NCBI RefSeq assembly: GCF_020010925.1 | Contig: NZ_JAGJBZ010000005.1 | Span: 62,001 to 126,000 of the forward strand | DNA: 64,000 nucleotides | DNA from: Streptomyces griseiscabiei | GTDB lineage: Bacteria; Actinomycetota; Actinomycetes; Streptomycetales; Streptomycetaceae | Direction of reading: 5' to 3' | Shown: positions 8,761 through 17,421 of the stretch, piece by piece | How positions within the stretch are numbered: the first letter of the stretch is position 1 | Layout: every line of letters starts with the position of its first letter | The notes under the pieces: model-generated | Told to the model about the DNA's origin: nothing | Databases searched by the model: none | The model's input: only the letters and a program-made list of their open reading frames with translations | Position numbers and translations under genes: made by a program

Positions 8761-8817
8761 CGGACTCTGTCCACAGGTTGATCTTTCTACGTTCGCTCCT
8801 GATCGTTCTTCCGCGAC
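8761..8817 (+). promoter_or_regulatory. Regulatory region of the coupling ATPase, duplicated at 10889-10942
   Basis: Contains CGGACTCTGTCCACAGG (8761-8777), then TTCTACGTT and, about 20 bases on, TTCCGCGAC. The same three blocks in the same order and nearly the same spacing recur upstream of the TcpC-like gene, implying a shared promoter or operator. Confidence 0.6.
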
Positions 8818-8862
8818 CGCGGGGGAGCTGGAGGGAGCTGACCGTGGAAGGGGAAGTGGGCC

Positions 8863-10788
8863 GTGGCGCAGACTAAGTTCGACAAGCAGCTCGAAGACGG
8901 CCTGGAGCAAGGGGCCATGGTTTTCGGGCGGTTCGTCAGCGGGGCTCCGCTGGATGGTGAGCCAAGACCACCGGGGAGCCTGCCGCGGTGGGGGATAGCC
9001 CTGCTGCGCCTGGTGCTTCTGATCTGGGCCGGCTGGGCTGCGTGGATGTGGTGGTGGGTGAAGGACCACGATCGCGTGATCCGCGTGTCGATCATCGCTG
9101 CGGCCATCGCGATCCCGATCGTGGTCGTCGCCGCGATCCGTGGACGCGGCCGGCGCCAGCACATGCGGGCTCTGGTGATCCCGATGTCCATGGCGCTGAA
9201 GGACCTGCTCTCGGAGTGGGACGATCACCAGCGGCTGCGCGCTCTCACCATCCCGATCGACCGGTCGTTCGTCGCGGTGCGTCTCCCCGACGGCTGGCAC
9301 GATCCCGGCGGCTTCAAGGACCAGATGAGGGAGCTGATCCAGGACCGTATGGGCGGGCAGTGGGCGGGGGAGTGGAACCTCAAGAACCACCCGTTCAACG
9401 TGGTGTTCACCCCGCAGAAGCCGAAGCCGAAGCTGGAGCCCCCGGAGACGGTCGACTTCTTCAGCGACGAGGTGCAGAAGGCGATCGCCGCGTGCGAGCC
9501 GGGCCAGCTTGTCCTCGGCATCGACGAGCGGCAGCGCCCGGTCACCAAGGAGATGACCGGAGAAACCGCGATGTGGGCCCTGTCCGTGGGCTCCGGCGGC
9601 GGTAAGTCGTCGTTCCTGCAGATGATCATCACTCAGCTGGTGCGTCAGCGGGCGACGGTTATCGGCATCGACGTGAAGATGGCGTCCATCAATTGCTTCG
9701 AGGGCGTCGAGGGCGTACACCTCTACACCGACCCCGGAAATATCGGGGACATGCGGTCCGCGATTTCCTGGGCTGCCCGCGAGGTGGAGGCGCGGAACTA
9801 TGTGAAGAAGGGCAACCCGCGAAAGAACTTCGACCGTCTCACCCTGATTCTCGAAGAGGGCAATGAATTCGGTGACGCGTCGAAGGAATGGTGGAACGAG
9901 AACAAGGAGAAAGGCGAGCCCGCCAGCGACCCCATCTGGGGCGACATCGCGTCGATCATGCGCATGGGCCGGCACGTCAACGTGACGATCATCGGTGTGT
10001 TCCAGGACCTTCGGGAGGCCGCGGTCGGCTCCCGGGGTCTGCGCAACATGTTCCGAATGATCCTTATGGGCAACTTCAACGCAAATCAGTGGAAGATGAT
10101 CGTCAACACGACGCCGGTTCCCGAGAGCGTCGACCGGGCCGGCCGCATGATGATCATCGAGGGCAACCGTCGCGTCTGGATCCAGGTCCCGTACGCGGAC
10201 CCGGAGGACTTCCGCACCCACAGCATGGAGTTGCGCGCCAAGCTCGGCTACAGCACCGAGGACCTGTACGGCGCTCCGCCGGCGCGCAGTCCTCAGCGGC
10301 TGCCGTCCCTGCTGCAGAAATCGACGCCGCTGTTCACGAAGGACGCCGACCCCGACAAGCAGGCCATCTCCGCAGGCCAGGGCGGTGGTGACGGAGGACG
10401 GCCGTCGGTGGACATGGTCAAGGACGATCCGCCGGCCTTGGAGGGCGGTGCCGAGCAGGATGGCGCCGGCGAGCCGGGGGAGGAGGTGGAACTCCTGCCG
10501 CTGGCGGAGATCTCCCGGCGGCTGGCTGAAGAAGGGATCGAGGTCAGCGCCGAGCTGATGCGGCAGCACAAGCGGCGCCGGAAGGACTTCCCGACCGGTC
10601 ACGTCGTCGACGGCAAGGAACTGTTCGCCCTGGCCGACCTCGCCGAGTACTACGGGCCCGACGAGGACGAGGAGCCCGAAGAACCCGATGAGGAGCATGA
10701 CGACCAGGACGAGGCGGCCGAGGACGTCGACGGCGATGACGACGACCAGGCCGAGGAGCAGCAGAGCGGCGACGCCGGCCAGGACTGA
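8863..10788 (+). CDS. FtsK/TcpA-like conjugative coupling ATPase
   Basis: A 641-residue membrane-anchored DNA-pumping ATPase. Two transmembrane segments lie at about 43-62 and 73-90. The motor domain has Walker A SVGSGGGKSS near residue 241 and a Walker B-like LTLILEEGNE near 326. A C-terminal region (LAEISRRLAEEGIEVSAELM) looks like a small winged helix, and the tail from about 600 is very acidic. Two transmembrane helices plus an FtsK motor match TcpA of pCW3 and the Tn916/ICEBs1 coupling proteins. GTG 8863 is preceded by a purine-rich GGAAGGGGAAG. It is first in the transfer region and has its own terminator, with the rest of the cluster in a separate unit. Confidence 0.88.
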   Translation: MAQTKFDKQLEDGLEQGAMVFGRFVSGAPLDGEPRPPGSLPRWGIALLRLVLLIWAGWAAWMWWWVKDHDRVIRVSIIAAAIAIPIVVVAAIRGRGRRQHMRALVIPMSMALKDLLSEWDDHQRLRALTIPIDRSFVAVRLPDGWHDPGGFKDQMRELIQDRMGGQWAGEWNLKNHPFNVVFTPQKPKPKLEPPETVDFFSDEVQKAIAACEPGQLVLGIDERQRPVTKEMTGETAMWALSVGSGGGKSSFLQMIITQLVRQRATVIGIDVKMASINCFEGVEGVHLYTDPGNIGDMRSAISWAAREVEARNYVKKGNPRKNFDRLTLILEEGNEFGDASKEWWNENKEKGEPASDPIWGDIASIMRMGRHVNVTIIGVFQDLREAAVGSRGLRNMFRMILMGNFNANQWKMIVNTTPVPESVDRAGRMMIIEGNRRVWIQVPYADPEDFRTHSMELRAKLGYSTEDLYGAPPARSPQRLPSLLQKSTPLFTKDADPDKQAISAGQGGGDGGRPSVDMVKDDPPALEGGAEQDGAGEPGEEVELLPLAEISRRLAEEGIEVSAELMRQHKRRRKDFPTGHVVDGKELFALADLAEYYGPDEDEEPEEPDEEHDDQDEAAEDVDGDDDDQAEEQQSGDAGQD

Positions 10789-10812
10789 CCGGCAGACCGG
10801 CTAGCACCCCAA

Positions 10813-10847
10813 GGGGGCCACGGGATTTCCCGTGGCCCCCATTTTTT
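10813..10847 (+). terminator. Intrinsic terminator after the coupling ATPase
   Basis: GGGGGCCACGGG (10813-10824) pairs with CCCGTGGCCCCC (10829-10840) across an ATTT loop and is followed by ATTTTTT. This is the one textbook U-tract terminator seen in the window. Confidence 0.92.
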
Positions 10848-10888
10848 GTGCCCTCGCGCCCGGGGCCCGGTGGCGCTGCCGAATCGCC

Positions 10889-10942
10889 GGAACTTATCCA
10901 CAGGTCAACGATTCTACGTTTCCCGTGTGAGCTTTCCGCGAC
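10889..10942 (+). promoter_or_regulatory. Regulatory region of the tcpC-led transfer operon
   Basis: TTATCCACAGG (10894-10904), TTCTACGTT and TTCCGCGAC appear in the same order as upstream of the coupling ATPase (8761-8817). It sits between that gene's terminator and the long transfer operon, so it most likely drives the operon. Confidence 0.6.
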
Positions 10943-11020
10943 AAGCGTGAGGACGCATGACAACCCGTCATGCCCTTATGCGCGGAGGTCGGTTATTGGG
11001 AATTGGCCGAGGAGTACGGG

Positions 11021-12064
11021 ATGAGTGCGCTGCGGAAGATGCTGAATCTTCCACCGAAAGAGCCCAAGGGCGGTGATGAAGGAAACACCGCCGCCGAGGA
11101 CGCCTCGGTGGGGACGCCTTTGCCGGAGGCGGGGGAGGGGAGGGCGACGCCGTCGCGGGCGCCGGCCGCGCTGGGCTGGGCGGAAGAGGAGGAGTCCTCG
11201 GGACGCTCGGCCGCCCGCAAGGCGGGGCGGGTGGCGATCTGGCTGGTCATCGGACTGGCCGCGTTCACCGGCGTGCGGACGTGGATCTTCCCCACCAAGC
11301 CGCCGGCCCCCGTCGAGCAGACGGACCCGCAGGCCGAGGCGAGGAAGAACAACGTGCCCGAGGCCGAGGCGCAGCAGGTCGCCGCCCGGTTCGCGCGCTC
11401 GTACATGAACTGGAACGCAGCTGACCCCGACTCCCGGGCGAAGGAGCTCGAGGCCGACCTCGCCAAGGGCGTCGACCCGAAGCTCGGGTGGAACGGCGCA
11501 GGCGTCCAGTTGGTCGCGCAGACCATCCCCGGCACCGTCACCCAGGTCGGCGGCAAGCGGGCCCGGGTCCGAGTCGACGTCCGGGTGAGCGTCGTGACCG
11601 GCAGCGGCAAGAACCAGCGGACCGCGACGAGTTGGCGCGGCCTGGAGGTTCCGGTCGCTCAGGGGAAGGGCCGGGTCGTGGTCACCGGTCAGCCCGCGAT
11701 GGTCGGCATGCCGACCGCCGCCGACTATAAGGCGCCGGACGGTCCCGAGGCTGACTCCCAGCTCTCCGGGCTGACCCGCGACACGGTCAAGGACTTCCTC
11801 AAGTCCTGGGCGGCGGGCAGCGAGGACCAGGCGGCCGCGCCCGGCGCCGACATCCAGCCGCTCGGCCTCGGGCTGTCCCTGGACACCCTCGACTCGTGGG
11901 TCGTGGACGCCGGCAGCGGCGACAAGCGCCTCGGCACGGCGACCGTGCGCTGGAAGCTCGGCGGCGCACAGATCCAGCAGACCTACCAGATCACCCTCAC
12001 CAAGGTCTCGGCCAGCAGCGCGAGCCGCTGGCAGGTCGAGGCGGTCACCGCCAAGACCGCGTAG
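11021..12064 (+). CDS. TcpC/VirB8-like conjugation channel protein
   Basis: A 347-residue bitopic membrane protein. A cytoplasmic acidic N-terminus of ~65 residues precedes one transmembrane segment (VAIWLVIGLAAFTGV, about 70-88). The remaining ~255 residues are extracellular and appear to form two similar domains, one near 115-215 with AARFARSYMNWN and one from about 235, the arrangement known for TcpC, whose domains have the VirB8 fold. The ATG at 11021 is chosen over 10970 because GAGGAG precedes it by six bases. TcpC proteins bridge the membrane and contact the VirB4, VirB6 and hydrolase partners, all encoded downstream here. Confidence 0.82.
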   Translation: MSALRKMLNLPPKEPKGGDEGNTAAEDASVGTPLPEAGEGRATPSRAPAALGWAEEEESSGRSAARKAGRVAIWLVIGLAAFTGVRTWIFPTKPPAPVEQTDPQAEARKNNVPEAEAQQVAARFARSYMNWNAADPDSRAKELEADLAKGVDPKLGWNGAGVQLVAQTIPGTVTQVGGKRARVRVDVRVSVVTGSGKNQRTATSWRGLEVPVAQGKGRVVVTGQPAMVGMPTAADYKAPDGPEADSQLSGLTRDTVKDFLKSWAAGSEDQAAAPGADIQPLGLGLSLDTLDSWVVDAGSGDKRLGTATVRWKLGGAQIQQTYQITLTKVSASSASRWQVEAVTAKTA

Positions 12065-12159
12065 CCGCCCCCCGCCCGTCACCGCGGCGGCTGCCGCGGG
12101 CCCGCCGCTCGGCCGGCCCGTCAACACCCATCCCCACCAACCCAAGGAGTGGATCCCCC

Positions 12160-12390
12160 ATGGGCGGAGACAACGCGCTCGTTTCCTGGATTCTCGCCGT
12201 CGTCGGCTCCCTGTTCGTCGCCGTCCTGGCCGTTCGTGGCTTCGGGCACTGGATGAAGAAGGAGTGGGGCGCGCTGATCACGCACATGGTCGGCGGCGCC
12301 GTCGTCGCGGTCATGATCTTCACGCCGAACCAGGCCGTCACGATCCTGAAGTTCATCGGCGCCAAGATCGCCACGGTCTTCACGGGCTGA
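12160..12390 (+). CDS. Small two-helix membrane protein of the transfer system
   Basis: A 76-residue protein with two hydrophobic segments, about 7-25 (LVSWILAVVGSLFVAVLAV) and 43-57 (MVGGAVVAVMIF), joined by a short basic loop, with both short ends charged or polar. AAGGAG precedes the ATG by 11 bases. Its place between the TcpC-like and TcpE-like genes matches small membrane subunits (TcpD/ConC-like, or VirB2-like) of Gram-positive type IV systems. The exact counterpart cannot be fixed from sequence alone. Confidence 0.75.
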   Translation: MGGDNALVSWILAVVGSLFVAVLAVRGFGHWMKKEWGALITHMVGGAVVAVMIFTPNQAVTILKFIGAKIATVFTG

Positions 12391-12400
12391 GGCGGCGGCG

Positions 12401-12988
12401 ATGCGAACCTCCAACACCTACACCCGGCACTGGGACTTGGAGACCCGGCAGCACGAGCTGCTGGGCCTGGACCTGGGCGAAGGCCTGCCGCGGACCACCT
12501 TGAAGTACGGCGCCGTGATGTTCCCGCTGTGGTGGGGCGCCTGGCTGCTGCTTTTCGGGTTCCCGCTCAAGCCGCTGATCCCGCTGTTCCTGCTGCCGCC
12601 GCTCTTCTTCACCTACTACGGGGCGAAGCGGTCCACCACGTACTGGCGGCGGACCAACCTCCTGCTGTGGGGGGTGCGGCTCAACTTCCTCAATCACGGC
12701 GTGAGGCCGGTCATCGGCCGCGGCCGCATCCCCGCCCCGAAGGTCGGCCTGCGGCTGCGTACCCAGCGCCTGGCCGAACGGGCCCCGCAGCTCGCCGAAA
12801 TGCCGGCGTTCTCCTCCTACTTCACCACCGACGGCGACTCCCCTGACGCCGCCGAGTCCTGCGGCAAGCCCGCCCACCTGCGGCCCCGCCTGCGCATGTA
12901 CGGCCCCGACGCCGTCGCCAAGGCCCGCACCAAGACCGCCAAGCGGCGCCGCAGCGCCGCCCGTCATGCACCGAAGGGCAGCAGCTGA
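12401..12988 (+). CDS. TcpE-like conjugation protein
   Basis: A 195-residue protein. A hydrophilic ~38-residue N-terminus is followed by a double hydrophobic stretch (AWLLLFGFPLKPLIPLFLLPPLFFTY, about 46-72) that may form a hairpin in the membrane, then a basic region with RRTNLLLWGVRL and a strongly basic tail (KRRRSAARH). Size, topology and position between the small membrane protein and the ATPases match TcpE/ConD (VirB3-like) proteins. Its stop codon overlaps the next ATG. Confidence 0.72.
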   Translation: MRTSNTYTRHWDLETRQHELLGLDLGEGLPRTTLKYGAVMFPLWWGAWLLLFGFPLKPLIPLFLLPPLFFTYYGAKRSTTYWRRTNLLLWGVRLNFLNHGVRPVIGRGRIPAPKVGLRLRTQRLAERAPQLAEMPAFSSYFTTDGDSPDAAESCGKPAHLRPRLRMYGPDAVAKARTKTAKRRRSAARHAPKGSS

Positions 12989-13812
12989 TGAGCTCCCAGA
13001 CCTCCATCCCGATCCAGGCGCTGCGCAAGGCGGTGCGCCTCACGGACCCGCACACCCTGCCCGCGCTCAACGCCGCCCGCACCCCGCTGCTCGGCCTCGC
13101 CGACGGCGACAAGCCGGTCCACCTGCACGCCGGCGCCGAGCACGCCCTGGTCGCCACCGGCGCCGGCGGCGGCACCACCACCCTGCTGCGCTCCCTGACC
13201 GCGCAGGCCCTCGCACTCGGCGCGAGCGTCGACCTCATCGACCCGGGCGGGGCGGGACACCACTGGGCCCGCGACCTGCCCGGCGTGCGCTACCTGTCCC
13301 GGATCCCGGAGATCCACGACCACCTGCTGCTCAACGTGGCCGCCCTGCAGGACGGCACCGGCGACTGGGACGGCAGCTGGCGCGGACGCCACGTCATGGT
13401 CGTCGAGCACCTGGGCACCGTCGCGTACGGGCTGCGCGAGTACTGGTCCCAGACCCGCCCGGAAACCCAGCTGGAGGAGGCCCCCGGCGTCGAGGCCCTC
13501 GGCGTGCTCCTCGCCGCCGGCCCCGCCTTCGGCATCCAGGTCTTCGCCGGCAACCCGCGCGTCGGCCTGCCGGGCCTGGGCGCCGTCCCCGTCAAGGACG
13601 TCTTCCCCACCCGGATCCTCGCCTACGGCGGCGCCGCGCTGTGGCAGCGCGTCGCCCCCGAGGTGTGGTCCATCCCGCCCTACTCCACCATCCCGGGCCG
13701 CATGCACGTCGTCGCCGACCAGAAGGTCACCGCGTTCCAGGCCCTCTACCTCAGCGACTCCGAAGCCCGCGCCCTGGCGCGCGGCGTGATCGAGACGGGT
13801 GAGGCGGCATGA
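12988..13812 (+). CDS. FtsK-related P-loop protein lacking the Walker A lysine (first of a tandem pair)
   Basis: A 274-residue protein related along its length to the next gene. The nucleotide-binding loop reads ATGAGGGTTTLLRSL near residues 56-70: the glycines and hydroxyl residues are present but the catalytic lysine is not. A hydrophobic strand followed by an acidic residue (HVMVVEHLG, near 135) stands where Walker B would be. It is probably a structural or regulatory relative of the coupling or VirB4 ATPases rather than an active motor. Start and stop overlap both neighbours, so it is made together with TcpE and its paralogue. Confidence 0.7.
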   Translation: MSSQTSIPIQALRKAVRLTDPHTLPALNAARTPLLGLADGDKPVHLHAGAEHALVATGAGGGTTTLLRSLTAQALALGASVDLIDPGGAGHHWARDLPGVRYLSRIPEIHDHLLLNVAALQDGTGDWDGSWRGRHVMVVEHLGTVAYGLREYWSQTRPETQLEEAPGVEALGVLLAAGPAFGIQVFAGNPRVGLPGLGAVPVKDVFPTRILAYGGAALWQRVAPEVWSIPPYSTIPGRMHVVADQKVTAFQALYLSDSEARALARGVIETGEAA

Positions 13813-14678
13813 GGTTCCTGTCCCGACGCCGCCCCAGCCCACCCCGAGAGCCGAGCGTTTCAAGCGAGCCGGGTACACCTCGCCTGCCGCAACCGCACGT
13901 CGACCTGACACACGGCGCCGGGCAGAAGGCCGCCCGGCTGAGCGAGCACCCGCTGATCGGCCTCGACGCCGAAGGCGGCGCCGTCCATCTCACCCCCGCC
14001 GACGGGCACGTCCTGGCGGTGGCCCCGCCCGGCATGGGCACCACCGAACTGCTGCGCAGCCTCGGCGCGCAGGCCCTCGCAGCCGGCCAGCACCTGGACA
14101 TCCTCGACGTCCACCACGTCGGGCACGACTGGGCCCGTGGCCTTGACCGCGTCACGTACGTGGACGACCCCGACCAGCTGCACCGGCACCTGATCGGCCT
14201 CGCGCACCAGGCCCGCGGCCGCGCCGCGAAGGGACACCCCGGGCCCAGGCGGCTGCTGTTGGTGGAGAACGACGGAACCACCCAGGTGCTGCTGGACCAC
14301 CAGGCCGACCCCCGGCCCAACGGCGTCGCCCTGGACGCGCTCACCGCGGTCCTGGCCCACGGCCGCCTGGCCGGCATCCAGGTCGTCCTCGCCTGCCGGG
14401 AACTGCCCGGCCCGCTCAACGGACTGGCCCGGGACCTGTTCTCTACCCGCCTGCTGATCGAGCCGAACGACCGGACCTGGCGCATCGCCGGGCTCACCGA
14501 CCGGACGCGCCCCCCGAGCACCGGCTTCCGCCCCGGCCTGTGGCACCACCTCACCCGGGATGGCGACCACCGCCTCGTGCAAGCCGCCCGGATCGCCCAG
14601 GACGCCGCCGCCACCCTCGCCCACCGCGCCCCCGACCAGCCCCCCGCCGTCTGCCGCACGAAGGAGTTCCAGCGATGA
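13809..14678 (+). CDS. FtsK-related P-loop protein lacking the Walker A lysine (second of pair)
   Basis: A 289-residue paralogue of the preceding protein. Shared blocks include LLRSLGAQALAAG, a following (D/L)ILD strand and GHDWARGL. The loop reads APPGMGTTELL near residues 74-84, again without lysine. RLLLVEND near residue 155 aligns with the Walker B-like strand of its neighbour. Both therefore lost the lysine, suggesting a conserved non-hydrolysing role or an atypical nucleotide site. The ATG overlaps the previous stop (ATGA), and the stop overlaps the VirB4 start. Confidence 0.7.
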   Translation: MRFLSRRRPSPPREPSVSSEPGTPRLPQPHVDLTHGAGQKAARLSEHPLIGLDAEGGAVHLTPADGHVLAVAPPGMGTTELLRSLGAQALAAGQHLDILDVHHVGHDWARGLDRVTYVDDPDQLHRHLIGLAHQARGRAAKGHPGPRRLLLVENDGTTQVLLDHQADPRPNGVALDALTAVLAHGRLAGIQVVLACRELPGPLNGLARDLFSTRLLIEPNDRTWRIAGLTDRTRPPSTGFRPGLWHHLTRDGDHRLVQAARIAQDAAATLAHRAPDQPPAVCRTKEFQR

Positions 14679-17275
14679 GCACCACCACCAAGGCGGCGAA
14701 GAAGTCCGCGAGCAAGTTCGGCCGGCTCCTCGGGCTGGGCGCCGAACGCCTCATGAAGGAACCGCAGTTGGTGGCCATCGCCGACGGCCTGGTCGTCACC
14801 GACGTCGCCGCCGAGGCGTGGTTCACCCTGTCCTCCTCCAACACCGACCTGATGCCCGAAGACCGTCAGGACATGGAGCAGGACGCGGCCGCACTGGCAC
14901 TCGCGAAGGTCCTGCCCGGCTACGACTGCCACCTCAAGGTCATCTGGGCGCGCCTGGACGGCGAGGACTACCGCGAGGAAGCACGGCAGATCTTCACCGC
15001 CGGCGACGTCGAGGCGGTCGCCGCGATGTGGGCGCAGCGCCTGGACACCCTCGACCTTCCCCAGCGGCACATCCTGCTCGGCATACGCCTCGTCGAGCGG
15101 GACTCCGCGGCCAACGCCACCGTCAAGAACGGCGTCGCCGGCGCGCTCGGCATCGGCCACACCGGGCTGGACGAGACCGAACTCGCCCACCTCGACGGGC
15201 TCGCGCGGCGGATGGAGCGCCGCCTGGAGACCACCCCCTGGCGCGCCCGGATCGCCCCGGCCGAGCTGATCGCCTGGGCCGTGTCCCGCGAGTCGTTCCG
15301 CCCGCAGCCGGCCCCGCCGCACCTGCCCACCATCCAGGGCGCCTCCCTGGTCCGCCTGACCCAGTCCAAGGCCATCCCGCACTCCGATCACGTACGGATG
15401 ATGGACGCCCGCGGTGAGACCGCCGCGTGGGTGAGCGTGCTGGCGATGCCCGCCTTCCCCGAGGAGTTGATCACTCCCGGCGAGCAGGAGTGGCTGCGTT
15501 GCCTCTCCGAGATCAGCTACACCCACCCGGTCACCGGCGACGACGCGCTGGTGTGCCCGGAGGCGAGCGTGCGCTTCTCGGTGTGGCAGAAGGGCGCCGC
15601 GATCAAGTCCGTCGACAAGCAGCGCCAGTCCGCCAAGGAGCAGCGGCGCAGCGCGGCCGAAGGGTCGGCCGGCGAGACGTTCGCGGAGACCGAAGAGACC
15701 GAAGCGGTGATGGAGGACCTGCGCCGGCAAATGTCCCGCGACGGCATGACGCTCCTGGAGGACCACCCGCGGATCATCGTCTCCAGCACCGAGTCCCTCG
15801 AGGACCTGCGTGCCCGCACGGACGCGGTCACCTCCCACTACGCGGGCCTGTCCATCGACGTCACGGTTGCCTCCGAGGAGCAGCGGGAGCTGTGGCTGGA
15901 GGCGCAGATCGGCGACATGCTCCGCGTGCTCGACCTCGGGCACATCCGCACCACCGACGCGCTCGCCGCCAGCATGTTCTGGGGCGGGTCGGAGGCCGGG
16001 GACGACGAGGGCCCGATCGCCGGGCTGCTCACCGGCACCACCCCGGGCGTGTGCCGCATCGACATCACCGCCGGCTCGGCCAGGGGCGACGCGACGACCA
16101 CGGCATTCGTCGGCCGGTCCGGCCGCGGCAAGACGACCAGCATGATGCTGGCGACGCTGATCGCCGGCCTCAAGGGCGCGTTCAGCCTGATGCTGGGCTT
16201 CAAGGGCGACGAAGGCGGCCTGGTGAAGGCCGGCGAGTACCTGGGCCTGGACTCGCACCACGTGACCTGCGGTGTCGACACCCCGGCCGTGGCCGACGTC
16301 TTCCGCCTCCTGCCCAAGGGCGACGCCGCCCTGCAAGTCGTCTCCCAGCTGCTGATCATCCTGCCGGAGCGGATGCGGGACGCCGGTGTCGAGACGCACC
16401 TGCTGCGGGCCTGCAACGCGGTCGCCCAGCACGAGGACGCGGCGACCTGGCGGGTGGTCGAGTACCTGCTGGCCAGCAGCGACCCGCTCGCCAGGGAGGC
16501 CGGCGAGGCGCTCTCGGAGCTGTCGCAGACCCAGCTTGGCGCGCCCCTGCTCGGCAACCCGCACGACGGCGCCTCTCCGCTGCGCCCGGAACCGGGACTG
16601 TGGCTGGTCCAGGTGCCCGGCCTGACGATGCCGCAGGCCGGCACCCGCCCGGGGGAGATGACGATGACCGAGCGGGTCTCCCTCGCCCTGATGCGCGGTC
16701 TCATCGCGTACGCGTTGAACACGTCCGCCCGCGCTGACCTGCGCAATCTCCCCAAGGTCGTGGCAATTCCCGAGGTGCACGTGCTCACCGGGACAGACGA
16801 CGGCAGGCGGTTCATCGACTACATCGCCCGTACCGGACGAGCGCTCGACACCTCCCTCGCGATCGACACCCAGGACCCGAAGTCCCTCCTCGGCATGGAC
16901 GGCGTACTGGAGGCAATTACGACGGTTTGCGCCTTTGAGCAGAGCACTCGCTCTCAGCAGGACGCGATGGCCGAACTGCTGCGCCTGCCCGTCTCCGACA
17001 GCACCCGCGCCCTGATCCACGGAGTCGGCAAGGACGCGCACGGCGACATCCGTCACGGCCACTGCATCGTCAGGGACCGCCGTGACCGGGTGGCGACCAT
17101 GCAGTGGGACGCCCCCTCCTACGAGCTGCTGCGCGCCCTGTCCACCAACCCCAAGGACCAGGCCGAGGACCGCGAGGCCGCCCTCCAGGACGCCGTGCCG
17201 CTGGACAAGACCCCCGGCGCCGAATCCGCGGACTCTGTCCACAACCCGCCGCAGGAAGGGTCGGAAGCCGCATGA
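14675..17275 (+). CDS. VirB4/TcpF-family conjugation ATPase
   Basis: An 866-residue protein. The N-terminal ~450 residues are the VirB4-type membrane-associated domain. The ATPase core has Walker A FVGRSGRGKTTSMM at about 478-491, a Walker B-like VVAIPEVHVL near 696 and a following DTQDPKSL block near 730. It powers assembly and function of the transfer channel. The ATG at 14675 overlaps the preceding stop and has AAGGAG eight bases upstream. The final codons contain a CTGTCCACA word of the dispersed element family, 180 bases before the VirB6-like gene. Confidence 0.9.
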   Translation: MSTTTKAAKKSASKFGRLLGLGAERLMKEPQLVAIADGLVVTDVAAEAWFTLSSSNTDLMPEDRQDMEQDAAALALAKVLPGYDCHLKVIWARLDGEDYREEARQIFTAGDVEAVAAMWAQRLDTLDLPQRHILLGIRLVERDSAANATVKNGVAGALGIGHTGLDETELAHLDGLARRMERRLETTPWRARIAPAELIAWAVSRESFRPQPAPPHLPTIQGASLVRLTQSKAIPHSDHVRMMDARGETAAWVSVLAMPAFPEELITPGEQEWLRCLSEISYTHPVTGDDALVCPEASVRFSVWQKGAAIKSVDKQRQSAKEQRRSAAEGSAGETFAETEETEAVMEDLRRQMSRDGMTLLEDHPRIIVSSTESLEDLRARTDAVTSHYAGLSIDVTVASEEQRELWLEAQIGDMLRVLDLGHIRTTDALAASMFWGGSEAGDDEGPIAGLLTGTTPGVCRIDITAGSARGDATTTAFVGRSGRGKTTSMMLATLIAGLKGAFSLMLGFKGDEGGLVKAGEYLGLDSHHVTCGVDTPAVADVFRLLPKGDAALQVVSQLLIILPERMRDAGVETHLLRACNAVAQHEDAATWRVVEYLLASSDPLAREAGEALSELSQTQLGAPLLGNPHDGASPLRPEPGLWLVQVPGLTMPQAGTRPGEMTMTERVSLALMRGLIAYALNTSARADLRNLPKVVAIPEVHVLTGTDDGRRFIDYIARTGRALDTSLAIDTQDPKSLLGMDGVLEAITTVCAFEQSTRSQQDAMAELLRLPVSDSTRALIHGVGKDAHGDIRHGHCIVRDRRDRVATMQWDAPSYELLRALSTNPKDQAEDREAALQDAVPLDKTPGAESADSVHNPPQEGSEAA

Positions 17276-17421
17276 CCCCCATCCGCAGCGGGCCGGCCGA
17301 AGCCGCCTGCGAACCCAGGGAGGCAGCCGCCGTGACCCCACGACAGCGCAACCTGACCGCCACGGTCGCGGCCGGCGCCACCGTCACCCCGGTGGCCGAA
17401 GTTCGGGAGCCGATGGCATGA
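17272..17421 (+). CDS. Small linker ORF between virB4-like and virB6-like genes
   Basis: A 49-residue open frame whose ATG overlaps the VirB4 stop (ATGA) and whose stop overlaps the next ATG (ATGA). It is rich in Ala, Thr and Arg and has no recognisable motif. It may be a true small subunit or only a translational bridge that couples VirB4 to the VirB6-like protein. Confidence 0.5.
   Translation: MTPIRSGPAEAACEPREAAAVTPRQRNLTATVAAGATVTPVAEVREPMA

Noticed and set aside
8635..10698. A 687-codon leftward frame opposite the coupling ATPase
   Set aside because: Antisense to a gene with clear FtsK motor motifs; the predicted product lacks recognisable domains.
13751..17341. A 1196-codon leftward open frame opposite the VirB4 region
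   Set aside because: It is antisense to four overlapping transfer genes with clear Walker motifs and coupled starts; long antisense frames are normal in very GC-rich coding DNA.
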